33,771 bases of DNA from CANKHJ01 sp035556495 (GTDB lineage: Bacteria; Pseudomonadota; Alphaproteobacteria; Rhizobiales; Xanthobacteraceae). The stretch is taken from NCBI GenBank assembly GCA_035556495.1, contig DATMEW010000090.1, positions 1 through 33,771 on the forward strand, in the 5' to 3' direction. The notes below the pieces were generated by a model. It saw only the letters and a program-made list of their open reading frames with translations, was not told the origin of the DNA and did not search any database. Made by a program: the position numbers and the translations under genes. Shown here piece after piece: positions 1 to 8,744 of this stretch (position 1 is its first letter; each line of letters opens with the position of its first letter).

Positions 1-2
1 CG

Positions 3-779
3 AGGCGGCCGGCGCGGCGCTATCTGCGGCCTCTGGTCGGGCTGCTGCTGCCGGTCGGGCTGGCGGCTTTCTGGGAACTGGCGGTGTATTTCGGCTGGTC
101 CAACGGCCGCCTCGTTCCGCCGCCCTCGGTCATCTATCAGACTTTCGCTGAACTGGCCGAAGCCGGCGAGCTTCAGTATCACGCGGCAGCCACGATCTGG
201 CGCGTGTTCGCCGGCTTTCTCTGCGGCGTCGCCGCCGGCACGCTGGCCGGCGCCGTCACCGGCTATTCCGCCTGGTCGCATCGCGTGCTGGACCCGACGC
301 TTCAGGCTTTGCGCTCCATTCCATCCATCGCCTGGGTACCGCTGTTCATCCTCTGGTTCGGCATCTTCGAAGCGTCGAAGATCATCCTCATCGCGGTCGG
401 CGTGTTCTTTCCGGTCTATCTCGGCGTCATGGGCGCGGTGATGTCGGTGGATCGCAAGATCGTCGAGGTCGGCCGCGCCTTCCGCCTGTCCGGCTTCGCC
501 ATGGTGCGGCGCATCCTGCTGCCAGCCGTGTTGCCGGCCTATGTGCTGTCGCTGCGCGCGGGGCTCGGCCTCGGCTGGATGTTCGTTGTCGCGGCGGAAT
601 TTCTCGGCGCTTCCACGGGCCTCGGCTTTCTGCTGATCGACGGCCAGCAGCTTGGCAAGCCGGCGCAGATCGTCGCAGCCATCGTCGCCTTCGCCATCCT
701 CGGCAAGGTCAGCGATGCGCTGCTGGCCGCAGCAGCGGCGCCGTTCCTACGCTGGGAAGATCGCTTCGCGCGGCACTGA
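3..779 (+). CDS. ssuC: ABC transporter permease, SsuC/TauC type (5' end cut by window)
   Basis: Inner-membrane permease of an ABC importer, most like those for alkanesulfonates, taurine or nitrate. The frame is open from the first bases of the window. An in-frame GTG at 84 exists, but the residues before it form an Arg-rich start and a hydrophobic segment (about nt 33-95) typical of TM1, so the true start lies upstream and 258 residues are visible. The BPD_transp_1 features are present: an EAA-type loop around nt 460-530 (EVGRAFRLSG, then LLPAVLPAY), which contacts the ATPase, and the SsuC-like stretch GLGLGWMFVVAAE just after it. The ATPase gene follows after 12 bases, so the two are surely co-transcribed. 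The binding-protein gene should lie upstream of the window. The family is secure. The symbol is by resemblance only; the substrate cannot be read from the sequence. Confidence 0.85.
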   Translation, partial: RRPARRYLRPLVGLLLPVGLAAFWELAVYFGWSNGRLVPPPSVIYQTFAELAEAGELQYHAAATIWRVFAGFLCGVAAGTLAGAVTGYSAWSHRVLDPTLQALRSIPSIAWVPLFILWFGIFEASKIILIAVGVFFPVYLGVMGAVMSVDRKIVEVGRAFRLSGFAMVRRILLPAVLPAYVLSLRAGLGLGWMFVVAAEFLGASTGLGFLLIDGQQLGKPAQIVAAIVAFAILGKVSDALLAAAAAPFLRWEDRFARH

Positions 780-791
780 GAGGGATTTTCC

Positions 792-1583
792 GTGCTTCAG
801 CTCGAACACGTCAGCAAGACCTACCCCAATGGGGTCCATGCGCTGGAAAACGTCACGGTGGATATTCCCATCGGCGAAATCCTCGCCGTCGTGGGCGGCT
901 CGGGCTGCGGCAAATCCACGATGCTGCGCGCCATCGCCGGGCTCGATCCCGCCAGCAGCGGCCGCATCATGCTGAACGGCGACCGCATCACCGCGCCCCA
1001 TGAGAAGATCGGCATCATCTTCCAGGAGCCGCGCCTGCTGCCGTGGCTGACGGTGGCTGAGAATGTCGGCTTCGGACTTGAGGACCGGCCGAAGGCGGAG
1101 CGGCGCACACGCGTCGCCGCCGCGCTCGAGCGGGTCGGCCTCAGCGACAAGGCCGATGTCTGGCCGCGCGAATTGTCCGGCGGGCAGGCCCAGCGCGTCG
1201 CCATCGCCCGCGCGCTCGCGCCCCGGCCGGAGGTGCTGCTGCTCGACGAGCCGTTCTCGGCACTCGACGCCTTCACGCGCGCGGACCTCCAGGATCATCT
1301 GCTGACACTGTGGGCCGATTCCAGACCCACGCTCGTCATGGTGACTCATGACGTAGAGGAAGCCGTGGTCCTGGCGGACCGCATTCTCGTGATGCGTCCC
1401 CGGCCCGGCCGCATCTTCGAGGAAATCGCCGCCGACCTGCCGCGGCCGCGGGACCGCCAGTCCGCCGGCTTCGACTTCGTCAAGCGGCGCGTGCTGGCGG
1501 CGCTGGACCGGTCGCTGGAGCGGAGCACCGTCACCGATGCCGGCCACACCACCGCCGAGGCCGGCGCGGGCAACTGGTGGTGA
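792..1583 (+). CDS. ssuB: ABC transporter ATP-binding protein, SsuB/TauB type
   Basis: Cytoplasmic ATPase that powers the permease encoded just upstream. All nucleotide-binding motifs are intact in order: Walker A GGSGCGKST (about residues 35-43), Q-loop with FQEPRLLPW, signature LSGGQAQR (about 128-135), Walker B LLLDEPFSALD (about 148-158) and the switch histidine in MVTHDVEEA. The length of 263 aa is normal for the sulfonate/nitrate/taurine family, and the Q-loop wording matches SsuB-type proteins. Translation starts at a GTG 12 bases after the permease stop. The C-terminus ends in an ordinary tail, with no regulatory domain. Transported compound unknown; an aliphatic sulfonate is the best guess. 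Confidence 0.88.
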   Translation: MLQLEHVSKTYPNGVHALENVTVDIPIGEILAVVGGSGCGKSTMLRAIAGLDPASSGRIMLNGDRITAPHEKIGIIFQEPRLLPWLTVAENVGFGLEDRPKAERRTRVAAALERVGLSDKADVWPRELSGGQAQRVAIARALAPRPEVLLLDEPFSALDAFTRADLQDHLLTLWADSRPTLVMVTHDVEEAVVLADRILVMRPRPGRIFEEIAADLPRPRDRQSAGFDFVKRRVLAALDRSLERSTVTDAGHTTAEAGAGNWW

Positions 1584-1626
1584 ACGAACACGCGCGGCGG
1601 ACGCTTGGCGCGCCGCGCCGGCGTCT

Positions 1627-1738
1627 CTGGATCATTTTCGCGTTTCCTTGAATCGCGAAAATGATCCAGCTCCTTGCATTGACGCGCTTTCTTTACGCGA
1701 ACCGGTATCCACTTCGCTCGAAAACGCTCTATGGTCCG
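1627..1738. repeat. Dispersed intergenic palindromic repeat (two parts)
   Basis: This fills most of the 183-base gap between the ATPase gene and the OsmC gene. The first part is a perfect inverted repeat with 16-base arms, CTGGATCATTTTCGCG (1627-1642) and its complement (1654-1669), around an 11-base loop. The second part (about 1683-1738) carries the words ACGCGAACCGG, TATCCACTTCGC and TCGAAAACGC, with GCGAA/TTCGC arms. I remember this second word set as a very common intergenic element in Bradyrhizobium-like genomes. It shares the core CGGT(A/G)TCCACTT with the element at 12695. The stem could also end transcription of the ABC operon, although no T-tract follows. Confidence 0.75.
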
Positions 1739-1766
1739 CGCACCATCTGCCAGAAGGATTGACCCC

Positions 1767-2276
1767 ATGGATGCCGCCACTCTCCGCGCCATGCAGGCGC
1801 CCATCAAGGACCGCTACAAGGAGAATGCCGAAGCGGCTTTCATCACGCTGAAAGCCAGAGGCACGCTGGACGACCAGTCCATCGCCTGCAAGGTGGAGAC
1901 CGGCCGCGCGCTCGCGGTCGCGGGTCTGCATCCCGCCACCGGCGGCAGCGGCATGGAGTTGTGCTCCGGCGACATGCTGCTGGAAGCGCTGGTGGCCTGC
2001 GCCGGCGTCACGCTCAAGGCCGTCGCCACGGCCATCGACGTGCCGCTGACCTCCGGCACCGTGTCGGCCGAGGGCGATCTCGACTTTCGCGGCACGCTCG
2101 GTGTCGACCGGGAAGCGCCTGTCGGCTTCGCCGCCATCCGGCTGCGCTTCGATGTCGAGACCGACGCCCCGCAGGACAAGCTGGACCAATTGCTCAAGCT
2201 GACCGAGCGTTACTGCGTGGTCTATCAGACCCTGCGCGCCGGCCCGCCGATCGACGTGAAGCTCGCGCGCGGCTGA
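1767..2276 (+). CDS. OsmC-family protein
   Basis: A 169-residue OsmC/Ohr-like protein. Family members are small cytoplasmic thiol peroxidases that reduce organic hydroperoxides, or relatives of unproven function. Both cysteines of the fold are present: C78 in ALVACAGVTLK, on the central helix, and C150 in ERYCVVYQTL. A pair in these positions is the peroxidatic/resolving arrangement. The start is the ATG at 1767, because AGAAGGA lies 8 bases before it; an upstream in-frame ATG at 1731 has no ribosome site and falls inside the repeat. It stands alone, converging on mutS with a 51-base gap. No OhrR-type regulator is adjacent, so a peroxide-induced role is not shown here. Confidence 0.85.
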   Translation: MDAATLRAMQAPIKDRYKENAEAAFITLKARGTLDDQSIACKVETGRALAVAGLHPATGGSGMELCSGDMLLEALVACAGVTLKAVATAIDVPLTSGTVSAEGDLDFRGTLGVDREAPVGFAAIRLRFDVETDAPQDKLDQLLKLTERYCVVYQTLRAGPPIDVKLARG

Positions 2277-2327
2277 CACCGCGCGGGGTTCCATACAATC
2301 GCGCTGTGAGGCAACCTGCGAAGGCCG

Positions 2328-5027
2328 TCATTCCCTGATGGCCTTCAGCGCATAGAGCGCCTCCAGCGCCTCGCGCGGCGACATCTCGTCGGGGTTCAAT
2401 CCCGCCAGCCTGTCGAGCACGGGCGAAGGCGTAACCTCGGCCTCCGGGGCCGGCGGGCCGGCGGCGAACAGCGGTAGATCCTCGAAGCCGCGCGGCGCGG
2501 CGCGATGCTCCGCTTCCAGCTTCGCCAGAACCACCTTGGCCCGGGCGATGACGCTGGCGGGCAGCCCCGCGAGCTTCGCGACCTGAATGCCGTAGCTGCG
2601 ATCCGCAGCGCCCGGCACGACCTCGTGCAGGAACACCACCTCGCCCTGCCACTCCTGCACGCGCACCGTCGCGTTGAACAGCCGGGCCAGCTTGCCGGCG
2701 AGTTCGGTGAGTTCGTGATAATGGGTCGCGAACAGCGCGCGGCAGCGGTTGCTCTCGTGCAGATGCTCGATGGTGGCCCAAGCGATGGAAAGGCCGTCGA
2801 AGGTCGCGGTGCCGCGTCCGATCTCGTCGAGGATGACCAGCGCGCGCGGCCCCGCCTGATTGAGGATCGCGGCGGTCTCGACCATCTCCACCATGAAGGT
2901 CGAGCGCCCGCGCGCAAGATCGTCCGCCGCACCGACGCGGGAGAACAGCCGGTCGATGACGCCGATGCGCGCCCGCCGGGCCGGCACATAGCCGCCCATC
3001 TGCGCCATCACCGCGATTAACGCATTTTGGCGCAAGAAGGTGGACTTGCCGGCCATGTTGGGGCCGGTCAGCAGCCAGATGCGGCCGGCCTCCCCCGGCT
3101 TCGGCGGCGACAGGTCGCAATCGTTGGCGACGAACGGGCCGCCCTCGATCTGCAACGCCTGCTCCACCACGGGATGGCGACCGCCCTCGACGATGAAATC
3201 ATGCGTGTCGGCGATCTCGGGGCGGACATAGCCGCACTGCACGGCAAGCGCCGCCAGCGCTGCCGTGACGTCGATGGCGGCGAGCGCTGCGGCCGCCGCC
3301 TTGATCGCCTCCGCCGCCGCCATCACCAATGCGGCGAGCCGCTCGAAAATGTCCAGTTCGATGCCGAGCGCACGCTCGCCGGCACTGGCGATCTTCGATT
3401 CCAGTTCGCCAAGCTCCGTGGTGGTGAAGCGCACCTGCCCCGCGAGGGTCTGGCGATGGATGAAGGCCGCGTTGAGCGGCGGCGCCATCAGCTTCTCGCC
3501 GTGCTGGGCCGTGACCTCAACGAAATAACCGAGGACATTGTTATGGCGGATCTTCAGCGCCTTCACGCCGGTCTCGTCGGCATAGCGCGCCTGCAGGGCG
3601 GCGATGACGCGGCGAGATTCGTCACGCAGCGCCCGCGCCTCGTCCAATGCGCCGTCATGACCCGTGCGCACGAAGCCGCCGTCGCGCTTGAGCAGCGGCA
3701 GCTCCTCCGCCAGCGCCGCCGCAAGGCCCGCCGCGAGCGAGGCGGCCGGCTCGCGCAAACCGGCAACGGCGGTATTCAGTTCATCCGGCAGCCGATCCGC
3801 TTGCGACAATCGCTGCGCAACATCGCGCGCCGCGGCAATGCCGTCGCGAATGGCGGCAAGGTCGCGCGGCCCGCCCCGCCCCATCACCAGCCGCGTCAGC
3901 GCCCGGGCGAAATCCGGCGCGGCTTTCAACTGCCGCCGCACATCGTCGCGCAGGCCGGCATCCGCCACCAGATGCGCCACCGCGTCGAGCCGGGCCTCAA
4001 TGCCCACGCGATCCGTCAGCGGCGCGGCGAGCCGCTGCGCGAACAGCCGCGAGCCTCCGGCCGTGAGCGTGCGGTCCAGCGTCGCCAGCAGCGAACCTTT
4101 CGTCTCGCCGGACAACGTGCGCATCAGTTCGAGATTGGCGCGCGTCGCCTGATCGATGGCGAGCGTGGCGCCCTGCGCCTCCCGCAACGGCGGCGACAGC
4201 GGCGGCCGCGAACCGAGCTGGGTGCGCTCGACATAGGTGACGCAGGCCGCGGCGGCCGTCAGTTCGAGCCGGGAGAAGCTGCCGAACGCCTCGCTGGTCG
4301 CCACCGCGAAATAATCCGCAAGCCGCCGCTCCGCGGTCGCGCCGTCGAACACGTCGCGGCCGAGCGGCGCGACCGCCGGCAGGGAGCGCCAGTAAGATGC
4401 AAGCTCGGCATCGCCATAGAGCGCATCCGAAACGATGACCTCGCCGGGCTCGATCCGCGCGATCTCCGCGGACAGGTTCATCGGCTCGCATTCCGCGAGA
4501 CGGAATTCGCCGGTGGAGATATCGATCCAGGCCAGCGCGAAGGGACCGGCGCCATCGCCGCGCCCCCGCGCCACCGCCAGCAGATAGTTGTTGCGCCGCG
4601 CGTCGAGCAGCGTGTCCTCGGTCAGCGTGCCCGGCGTGACAAGCCGCACCACGTCGCGGCGCACGACGCTCTTGGCCCCGCGCTTCTTCGCTTCGGCCGG
4701 GTCCTCCATCTGCTCGCAGACGGCGACGCGATGCCCCAGCGCGATGAGGCGATGCAGATATTCGTCGGCGCGATGGATCGGCACGCCGCACATCGGAATG
4801 TCCTGCCCGAGATGCTTGCCGCGCTTGGTCAGTACGATCCCGAGGGCGCGGGAGGCGACCTCCGCGTCCTCGAAGAACAGCTCATAGAAATCCCCCATCC
4901 GGTAGAACAGCAGACTGTCCGGATTGGCGGTCTTGATCTCGATATATTGCTCCATCATCGGCGAGGGGCGCGTCGCCGCCTCGGCCGCTGTCGCCGGTGC
5001 TGTTTGGTCGTCGGGCCGGGCATCCAT
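2328..5027 (-). CDS. mutS: DNA mismatch repair protein MutS
   Basis: Mismatch-recognition ATPase of methyl-independent or MutL-dependent repair; the dimer clamps DNA and recruits MutL. At 899 aa it is full length. The N-terminal mismatch-reading motif is seen as GDFYELFFEDA, with the wedge Phe and Glu at F47 and E49. The ATPase has Walker A GPNMAGKST (about residues 654-662), Walker B VILDEIGRGT (about 729-738) and the ATHYHEL switch. The ATG at 5027 gives a 23-residue Ala/Thr-rich extension before the MMEQYIEIK core; a start at the internal methionines is possible. The gene is transcribed alone, with OsmC converging downstream and a terminator-bearing gap upstream. Confidence 0.97.
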   Translation of the reverse strand: MDARPDDQTAPATAAEAATRPSPMMEQYIEIKTANPDSLLFYRMGDFYELFFEDAEVASRALGIVLTKRGKHLGQDIPMCGVPIHRADEYLHRLIALGHRVAVCEQMEDPAEAKKRGAKSVVRRDVVRLVTPGTLTEDTLLDARRNNYLLAVARGRGDGAGPFALAWIDISTGEFRLAECEPMNLSAEIARIEPGEVIVSDALYGDAELASYWRSLPAVAPLGRDVFDGATAERRLADYFAVATSEAFGSFSRLELTAAAACVTYVERTQLGSRPPLSPPLREAQGATLAIDQATRANLELMRTLSGETKGSLLATLDRTLTAGGSRLFAQRLAAPLTDRVGIEARLDAVAHLVADAGLRDDVRRQLKAAPDFARALTRLVMGRGGPRDLAAIRDGIAAARDVAQRLSQADRLPDELNTAVAGLREPAASLAAGLAAALAEELPLLKRDGGFVRTGHDGALDEARALRDESRRVIAALQARYADETGVKALKIRHNNVLGYFVEVTAQHGEKLMAPPLNAAFIHRQTLAGQVRFTTTELGELESKIASAGERALGIELDIFERLAALVMAAAEAIKAAAAALAAIDVTAALAALAVQCGYVRPEIADTHDFIVEGGRHPVVEQALQIEGGPFVANDCDLSPPKPGEAGRIWLLTGPNMAGKSTFLRQNALIAVMAQMGGYVPARRARIGVIDRLFSRVGAADDLARGRSTFMVEMVETAAILNQAGPRALVILDEIGRGTATFDGLSIAWATIEHLHESNRCRALFATHYHELTELAGKLARLFNATVRVQEWQGEVVFLHEVVPGAADRSYGIQVAKLAGLPASVIARAKVVLAKLEAEHRAAPRGFEDLPLFAAGPPAPEAEVTPSPVLDRLAGLNPDEMSPREALEALYALKAIRE

Positions 5028-5212
5028 GGCCGGGGACGCTAAGCCATGACAGGGGCAAGGGAAACCCGGACAGGGCGGAAACCCCCAGCGCTGTGGGCTG
5101 CGGTGGATATCCTCAGGGCCGCGCAGCGGGCGACGGCGTCCGCTCCATCGCCGCGGTGCCGGACGAAGACTTGGGGCATGGGCTTCATCTTCGGCGCTCC
5201 GGTGCCGGCGGC

Positions 5213-5248
5213 AAAAGAAAAAGGCCGCCGCGATCTCGCGACGGCCTT
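5213..5248 (-). terminator. Intrinsic terminator of the 8525-5273 minus-strand genes
   Basis: Read on the minus strand, a 12-bp stem (5248-5237 against 5232-5221, with one G-U pair) and a 4-base loop are followed at once by a U-rich tract (5222-5213). It begins 24 bases after the stop of the FAD monooxygenase and closes that transcript before mutS. The remaining bases up to the mutS start (5028-5212) hold no gene that I can support; they must carry the mutS promoter, which I cannot pinpoint. Confidence 0.85.
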
Positions 5249-5272
5249 CCCTGATCCTTGAGAAAACGCTGC

Positions 5273-6475
5273 CTACTCGACTTCGAGGCTGCGCTTGAGG
5301 CCGGAAATCATCGAGGTCTCGATGAGGCGTTCGCGGGCGCGCGAGGGGTCCTGCGCAATCGTGACCAGCTCCGCCAGCCGCTCCCGCGCCACCGCCGGGT
5401 CCTGCTCGTCCAGCAGTTGCTTGTTGCGGATCGACATCTTCTGAACCTGCTCGATGGTGGCGGAGCGGCGCTGGCGGGAATAGAGGTCCATCAGGCTCTC
5501 GTCCTCGCCGCGCCAGACACGGCCAAGCTTGTCGGTCAGGTTGATGGCGTCATGAATGCCGCTGTTGAGGCCGAAACCGCCGAGCGGGTTGTTCAGATGG
5601 GCGGCGTCGCCGGCCAGCAGCACGCGGCCGTCGCGGAAATTCTTCGCGACGCGCTGATGCACCCGGTAAATGCTCTTGTAGCGCACCTCATAGGGCTCCG
5701 GCTTGGCCAGCACGCCCTGCATGGAGCGCTCGACATTCTCCTCGGCCAGCAGCACTTCGTCCGGCGTGTTTGGGTCCCCCGGGAAGGCCACGCGCCACAG
5801 CCCCGGCGCGCCGTCGTCCGGCACCTTGAAGATCGCCGCCCATGAAACAGGATCGGACACATAGCAGTTCATGGCGAAGCCATGGGCGCCGAGATCATAG
5901 GGCGTCGACACCACGACGAAGAATTCCGGCCAGGTGAAGCCCTCGAATTCCACCGAGGTCCCCTTGCGGATGACGCTGCGGCCGCCATCGGCGCCGATCA
6001 GCCAGGACGCCTCGATCTGCCCGGCCTCGCCATTGGCCTCGAACGACACCGTGACGCTGTCGGCATTCTGGACATAGCCGGTGACGCGATGGCCGAAGCG
6101 GATGTCCGCGTCGGTCTCCTCGCGGATGATATCGAGCTGGATCGGCGTCAGGCGATGCTGCTCCAGATGCAGACGATAAGGATAGGGCGTCAGGTCCGCG
6201 ATCATGCCGAGGTCGAATTCAGCGATCAGGTCGCCCGGCCGGTTGCGCACCTGCCATTTGCGGACCGGGATGCCGGTCTTGTGCATCCGCTCGGTGATGC
6301 CGTAGGGCGCCATCATTTCCAGCGTCGGCGGATGAAACGAGCCGGCCCGCAGGTCGTGGGTCAGCGCCGGCTCCGCTTCCAGCAGCACGACAGGAATGCC
6401 CTGCTTGGCGAGCGCCAGCGCGCTCATCAGGCCGGTCGGACCGGCGCCGGCAACAACTACGGGCAACTTGGACAT
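5273..6475 (-). CDS. FAD-dependent aromatic-ring monooxygenase-like protein
   Basis: Class A flavoprotein monooxygenase (FAD_binding_3 / PHBH fold), expected to hydroxylate an aromatic or similar ring using NAD(P)H and O2. Motifs in order: the dinucleotide fold GAGPTG near the N-terminus, GADGGRS (the DG motif, about residue 155) and LLAGDAAHLNNP (the GD motif, which binds the FAD ribityl chain, about residue 290). At 400 aa it is a compact form without the C-terminal thioredoxin-like domain of the 550-600 residue phenol hydroxylases. The start is ATG 6475 (MSKLPVVVAGAGPTG), with GAGAGG about 11 bases upstream; the open frame before it is not family-like. It is the last gene of the set 8525-5273, 138 bases after the amidohydrolase. 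Substrate unknown. Confidence 0.85.
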   Translation of the reverse strand: MSKLPVVVAGAGPTGLMSALALAKQGIPVVLLEAEPALTHDLRAGSFHPPTLEMMAPYGITERMHKTGIPVRKWQVRNRPGDLIAEFDLGMIADLTPYPYRLHLEQHRLTPIQLDIIREETDADIRFGHRVTGYVQNADSVTVSFEANGEAGQIEASWLIGADGGRSVIRKGTSVEFEGFTWPEFFVVVSTPYDLGAHGFAMNCYVSDPVSWAAIFKVPDDGAPGLWRVAFPGDPNTPDEVLLAEENVERSMQGVLAKPEPYEVRYKSIYRVHQRVAKNFRDGRVLLAGDAAHLNNPLGGFGLNSGIHDAINLTDKLGRVWRGEDESLMDLYSRQRRSATIEQVQKMSIRNKQLLDEQDPAVARERLAELVTIAQDPSRARERLIETSMISGLKRSLEVE

Positions 6476-6613
6476 CGATGAACGCCTCTCAAGGGCTGAC
6501 CGCGCCCAACGGCGCCCGCCAGCGGTAAAACCGACCCTCCTCCCTGAACGGAATGGAGCCCGACCAGCGGGCTCCATGGAACTTCTCGATGGGGCGATGC
6601 GCGACCGCCGCGG

Positions 6614-7636
6614 TCACTTCACCAGCTTGGCGCCGGTGAGCTTTTCGAGGTTCTTGTAATAGACCTTTTCCTTGTCTTCCTTGGACAGGTCAAGCTCCTC
6701 AAGAATGCGCAGGGTCTCGCGGATATAGCCCGGGCCCTTTTCGGGATCGAATGGGCAGTCCGACGCGAAGATCACCTTGTCCATGGGGAAGAACTCGAAG
6801 CCGCAGACCATGGCGGCCTTGGAGCCGAAAGTGGCGGTGTCGGCGTAGAAGTCCTGCTTGAAATAATCGAGCGGACGCTTCTTCATGCTCTTGCGCAGCG
6901 AGACATAGTCCTCGTCCGAGGTACGGCTGCCGAGTTGGTCCCAGCCGGGTCCGATGCGGCCTTCGAGGATCGGCACGATGGCGCCGAAATGGTGCACGAT
7001 GAGCTTCAGGTCGGGGTTGTTGTCGATGGTCTTGGAGAACACGAGGCGCGACATCGCCGCCGCGGTCTCGTAGGGCCAGCCGAAGGTCCACCAGATCTCG
7101 TAGAGCGATTTCTTCTCGTCGAGATAGTCCGGCATGTTGGCGCCGCGAGCGGGATGAATCCAGACCGGCTTGCCGAGATCGTTCATCTTCTTGAAGAAAT
7201 CGGCGAATTCCGGCCGGTCGAGCGGCTTGCCGTTGACGTTGGTATAAATCTGGACGCCCAGCGCGCCGAGATCCTTGATCGCGCGCTCGGCCTCCTTGAC
7301 GCCGGCGTCGGGGGCGTCGAGCGAGACCTGGGCCACAAAGCCGGGAAATTCGTCGGGATGCTTCTGGCAGATTTCGGCGAAGCCGTCGTTGATGAGCTTG
7401 CTGAGTTCGTTGAGCTGCTCGCCCTGCACGAGATTCTCGATCGGCGGCATCGCATAGGAGATGACCTGGGAATAGTCAGGGAACTGACCCATCATCTTGC
7501 GGCGCACGTCAAGGTCGTAGATCGCGGGGATGCCACGCATCCGCTTGCCGATATCGGCGAAATTCGCGGCGTTCTTCTGGGTCCATTCGAAAAATGCGTT
7601 CGGAATGAAATGGCAGTAGGCGTCGACACGCATCAT
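6614..7636 (-). CDS. Amidohydrolase-related protein, ACMSD/decarboxylase type
   Basis: A 340-residue TIM-barrel protein of the amidohydrolase-2 (ACMSD-like) family. The family contains metal-dependent C-C decarboxylases and hydrolases of aromatic-ring products, such as ACMSD, gamma-resorcylate decarboxylase and LigW. Most metal ligands are in place: H9 on strand 1, a His near residue 161 in VWIHPARG, a His near 215 in VHHFGAIVP and an Asp near 292 in ASDCPFDPE. The first residue of the HxH motif is Tyr instead (DAYCHF), which is unusual. The start is ATG 7636, fixed by GGAGG 8 bases upstream; a second ATG follows directly. It lies between the SDR and FAD monooxygenase genes on the same strand, which fits a role in degrading an aromatic or keto acid. 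Confidence 0.82.
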   Translation of the reverse strand: MMRVDAYCHFIPNAFFEWTQKNAANFADIGKRMRGIPAIYDLDVRRKMMGQFPDYSQVISYAMPPIENLVQGEQLNELSKLINDGFAEICQKHPDEFPGFVAQVSLDAPDAGVKEAERAIKDLGALGVQIYTNVNGKPLDRPEFADFFKKMNDLGKPVWIHPARGANMPDYLDEKKSLYEIWWTFGWPYETAAAMSRLVFSKTIDNNPDLKLIVHHFGAIVPILEGRIGPGWDQLGSRTSDEDYVSLRKSMKKRPLDYFKQDFYADTATFGSKAAMVCGFEFFPMDKVIFASDCPFDPEKGPGYIRETLRILEELDLSKEDKEKVYYKNLEKLTGAKLVK

Positions 7637-7763
7637 CAGGCAATCCTCCGGGCATGGGCCGATTTTGGGCCGATCCGCCGGGTCTCTGGCCGGGCTCGGC
7701 AATCGACGTGACTACCCCTTCGGTGGCGCGGAGTCCATGTCCAGTCACACGGGAAACGTACGC

Positions 7764-8525
7764 TCAGCGCGGCGCCATGCGGATCGCGCCGTCGAGGCGG
7801 ATCACCTCGCCGTTCAGATAAGGATTGGTGACGCAGGTCAGCGCCAGATCCGCGAATTCCTCCGGCCGGCCGAGGCGCTTCGGGAACGGGATCGACGCCC
7901 CGAGGCTGTCCTGGGCCTCCTTCGGCAGGGTGCCGAGCAGCGGGGTGTGGAAGATGCCCGGCGCGATCACCATGGAGCGGATGCCGAACTGGGCGAATTC
8001 CCGCGCCACAACGATATTCAGCGCCACGATGCCGCCCTTGGACGCCGCATAGGGCGCCTGGCCGATCTGCCCCTCATAGGCGGCCACGGAGGCCGTGGAG
8101 AGGATGACGCCCCGCTCGCCGTCCGCGAGAGGCTCCAGCTTCTGCATCTCCGCGGCAACCAGCCGGATCATGTTGAAGGTGCCGATCAGATTGATGCGGA
8201 TGACCAGCTCGAAATCTTCGAGCGGCATCGGCCCATCCTTGCTGACGATGCGGCGCGCGGGACCCATTCCGGCGCAATTGACGAGGATGCGGGCGGGGCC
8301 GTTCTTCGCCGCCGCGCCGGCGATGGCCTCCGCGACCTGCGCGGAATTTGTCACGTCGCAGGCAAAGGCGCTCGCGCCGATTTTCGCAGCGGTCTCCCGG
8401 GCCAGATCGATGTTGAGATCGAACAGCGACACCTTGGCGCCGGCCTTCGCCAGCGCCTCCGCCGCGGCCGCGCCAAGTCCCGATGCGCCGCCCGTCACGA
8501 TGGCGGCCTGACCCTCGATTTGCAT
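7764..8525 (-). CDS. SDR dehydrogenase, type II 3-hydroxyacyl-CoA dehydrogenase-like
   Basis: Short-chain dehydrogenase/reductase of 253 aa. The NAD-binding motif TGGASGLG is at residues 11-18, DLN follows the second strand (favouring NAD over NADP), the NAG-like motif reads NCAGMG, and the catalytic Ser and YAASK motif are present (TASVAAYEGQ, then YAASKGG). The long insert after the Ser region and the C-terminal LNGEVIRLDGAIRM resemble HSD17B10/type II 3-hydroxyacyl-CoA dehydrogenases, which oxidise 2-methyl-3-hydroxybutyryl-CoA and related thioesters. The start is ATG 8525, with GGAAGGA upstream. It heads the minus-strand set that continues into the amidohydrolase (127-base gap) and FAD monooxygenase. 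The acyl-CoA role is by similarity only. Confidence 0.82.
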   Translation of the reverse strand: MQIEGQAAIVTGGASGLGAAAAEALAKAGAKVSLFDLNIDLARETAAKIGASAFACDVTNSAQVAEAIAGAAAKNGPARILVNCAGMGPARRIVSKDGPMPLEDFELVIRINLIGTFNMIRLVAAEMQKLEPLADGERGVILSTASVAAYEGQIGQAPYAASKGGIVALNIVVAREFAQFGIRSMVIAPGIFHTPLLGTLPKEAQDSLGASIPFPKRLGRPEEFADLALTCVTNPYLNGEVIRLDGAIRMAPR

Positions 8526-8744
8526 TGACCGGCTTCCTTCCCGTTGGCTGCGGCGCGGCCGCTGTCCTGACAACGATTGCGCGACACGTCGATTGTTATG
8601 TCCCATAGCCATTCTGTCCGATCCCGGCAGCCGGTCAAGCGCGGCCCCGCGCAGCACCCCGCGAACTCCGGCCTTGCGCCCGCGCGGGCTGCCCACTACC
8701 TCAGGTGGAGTATTCAGCCGCTCCGGCAGGACAGGTCGCGACCC
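8526..8744. promoter_or_regulatory. Divergent intergenic region, SDR (minus) / DUF2948 (plus)
   Basis: A 219-base gap between two divergent starts that must hold promoters for both the SDR-amidohydrolase-monooxygenase set and the DUF2948-hisD string. I see an imperfect dyad near 8570-8600 (ACAACGA and TCGATTGT about 12 bases apart), which could be an operator. I find no convincing -35/-10 pair and no gene. Confidence 0.35.

Noticed and set aside
3027..5042. Long plus-strand open frame of 671 codons opposite mutS
   Set aside because: It is the reverse complement of a certain mutS gene; its translation is rich in Arg, Gly, Ala and Gln, without motifs. High GC makes such antisense frames common.
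5046..5261. Small open frame of 71 codons between mutS and the FAD monooxygenase
   Set aside because: It lacks a ribosome site and family features, and runs over the minus-strand terminator.
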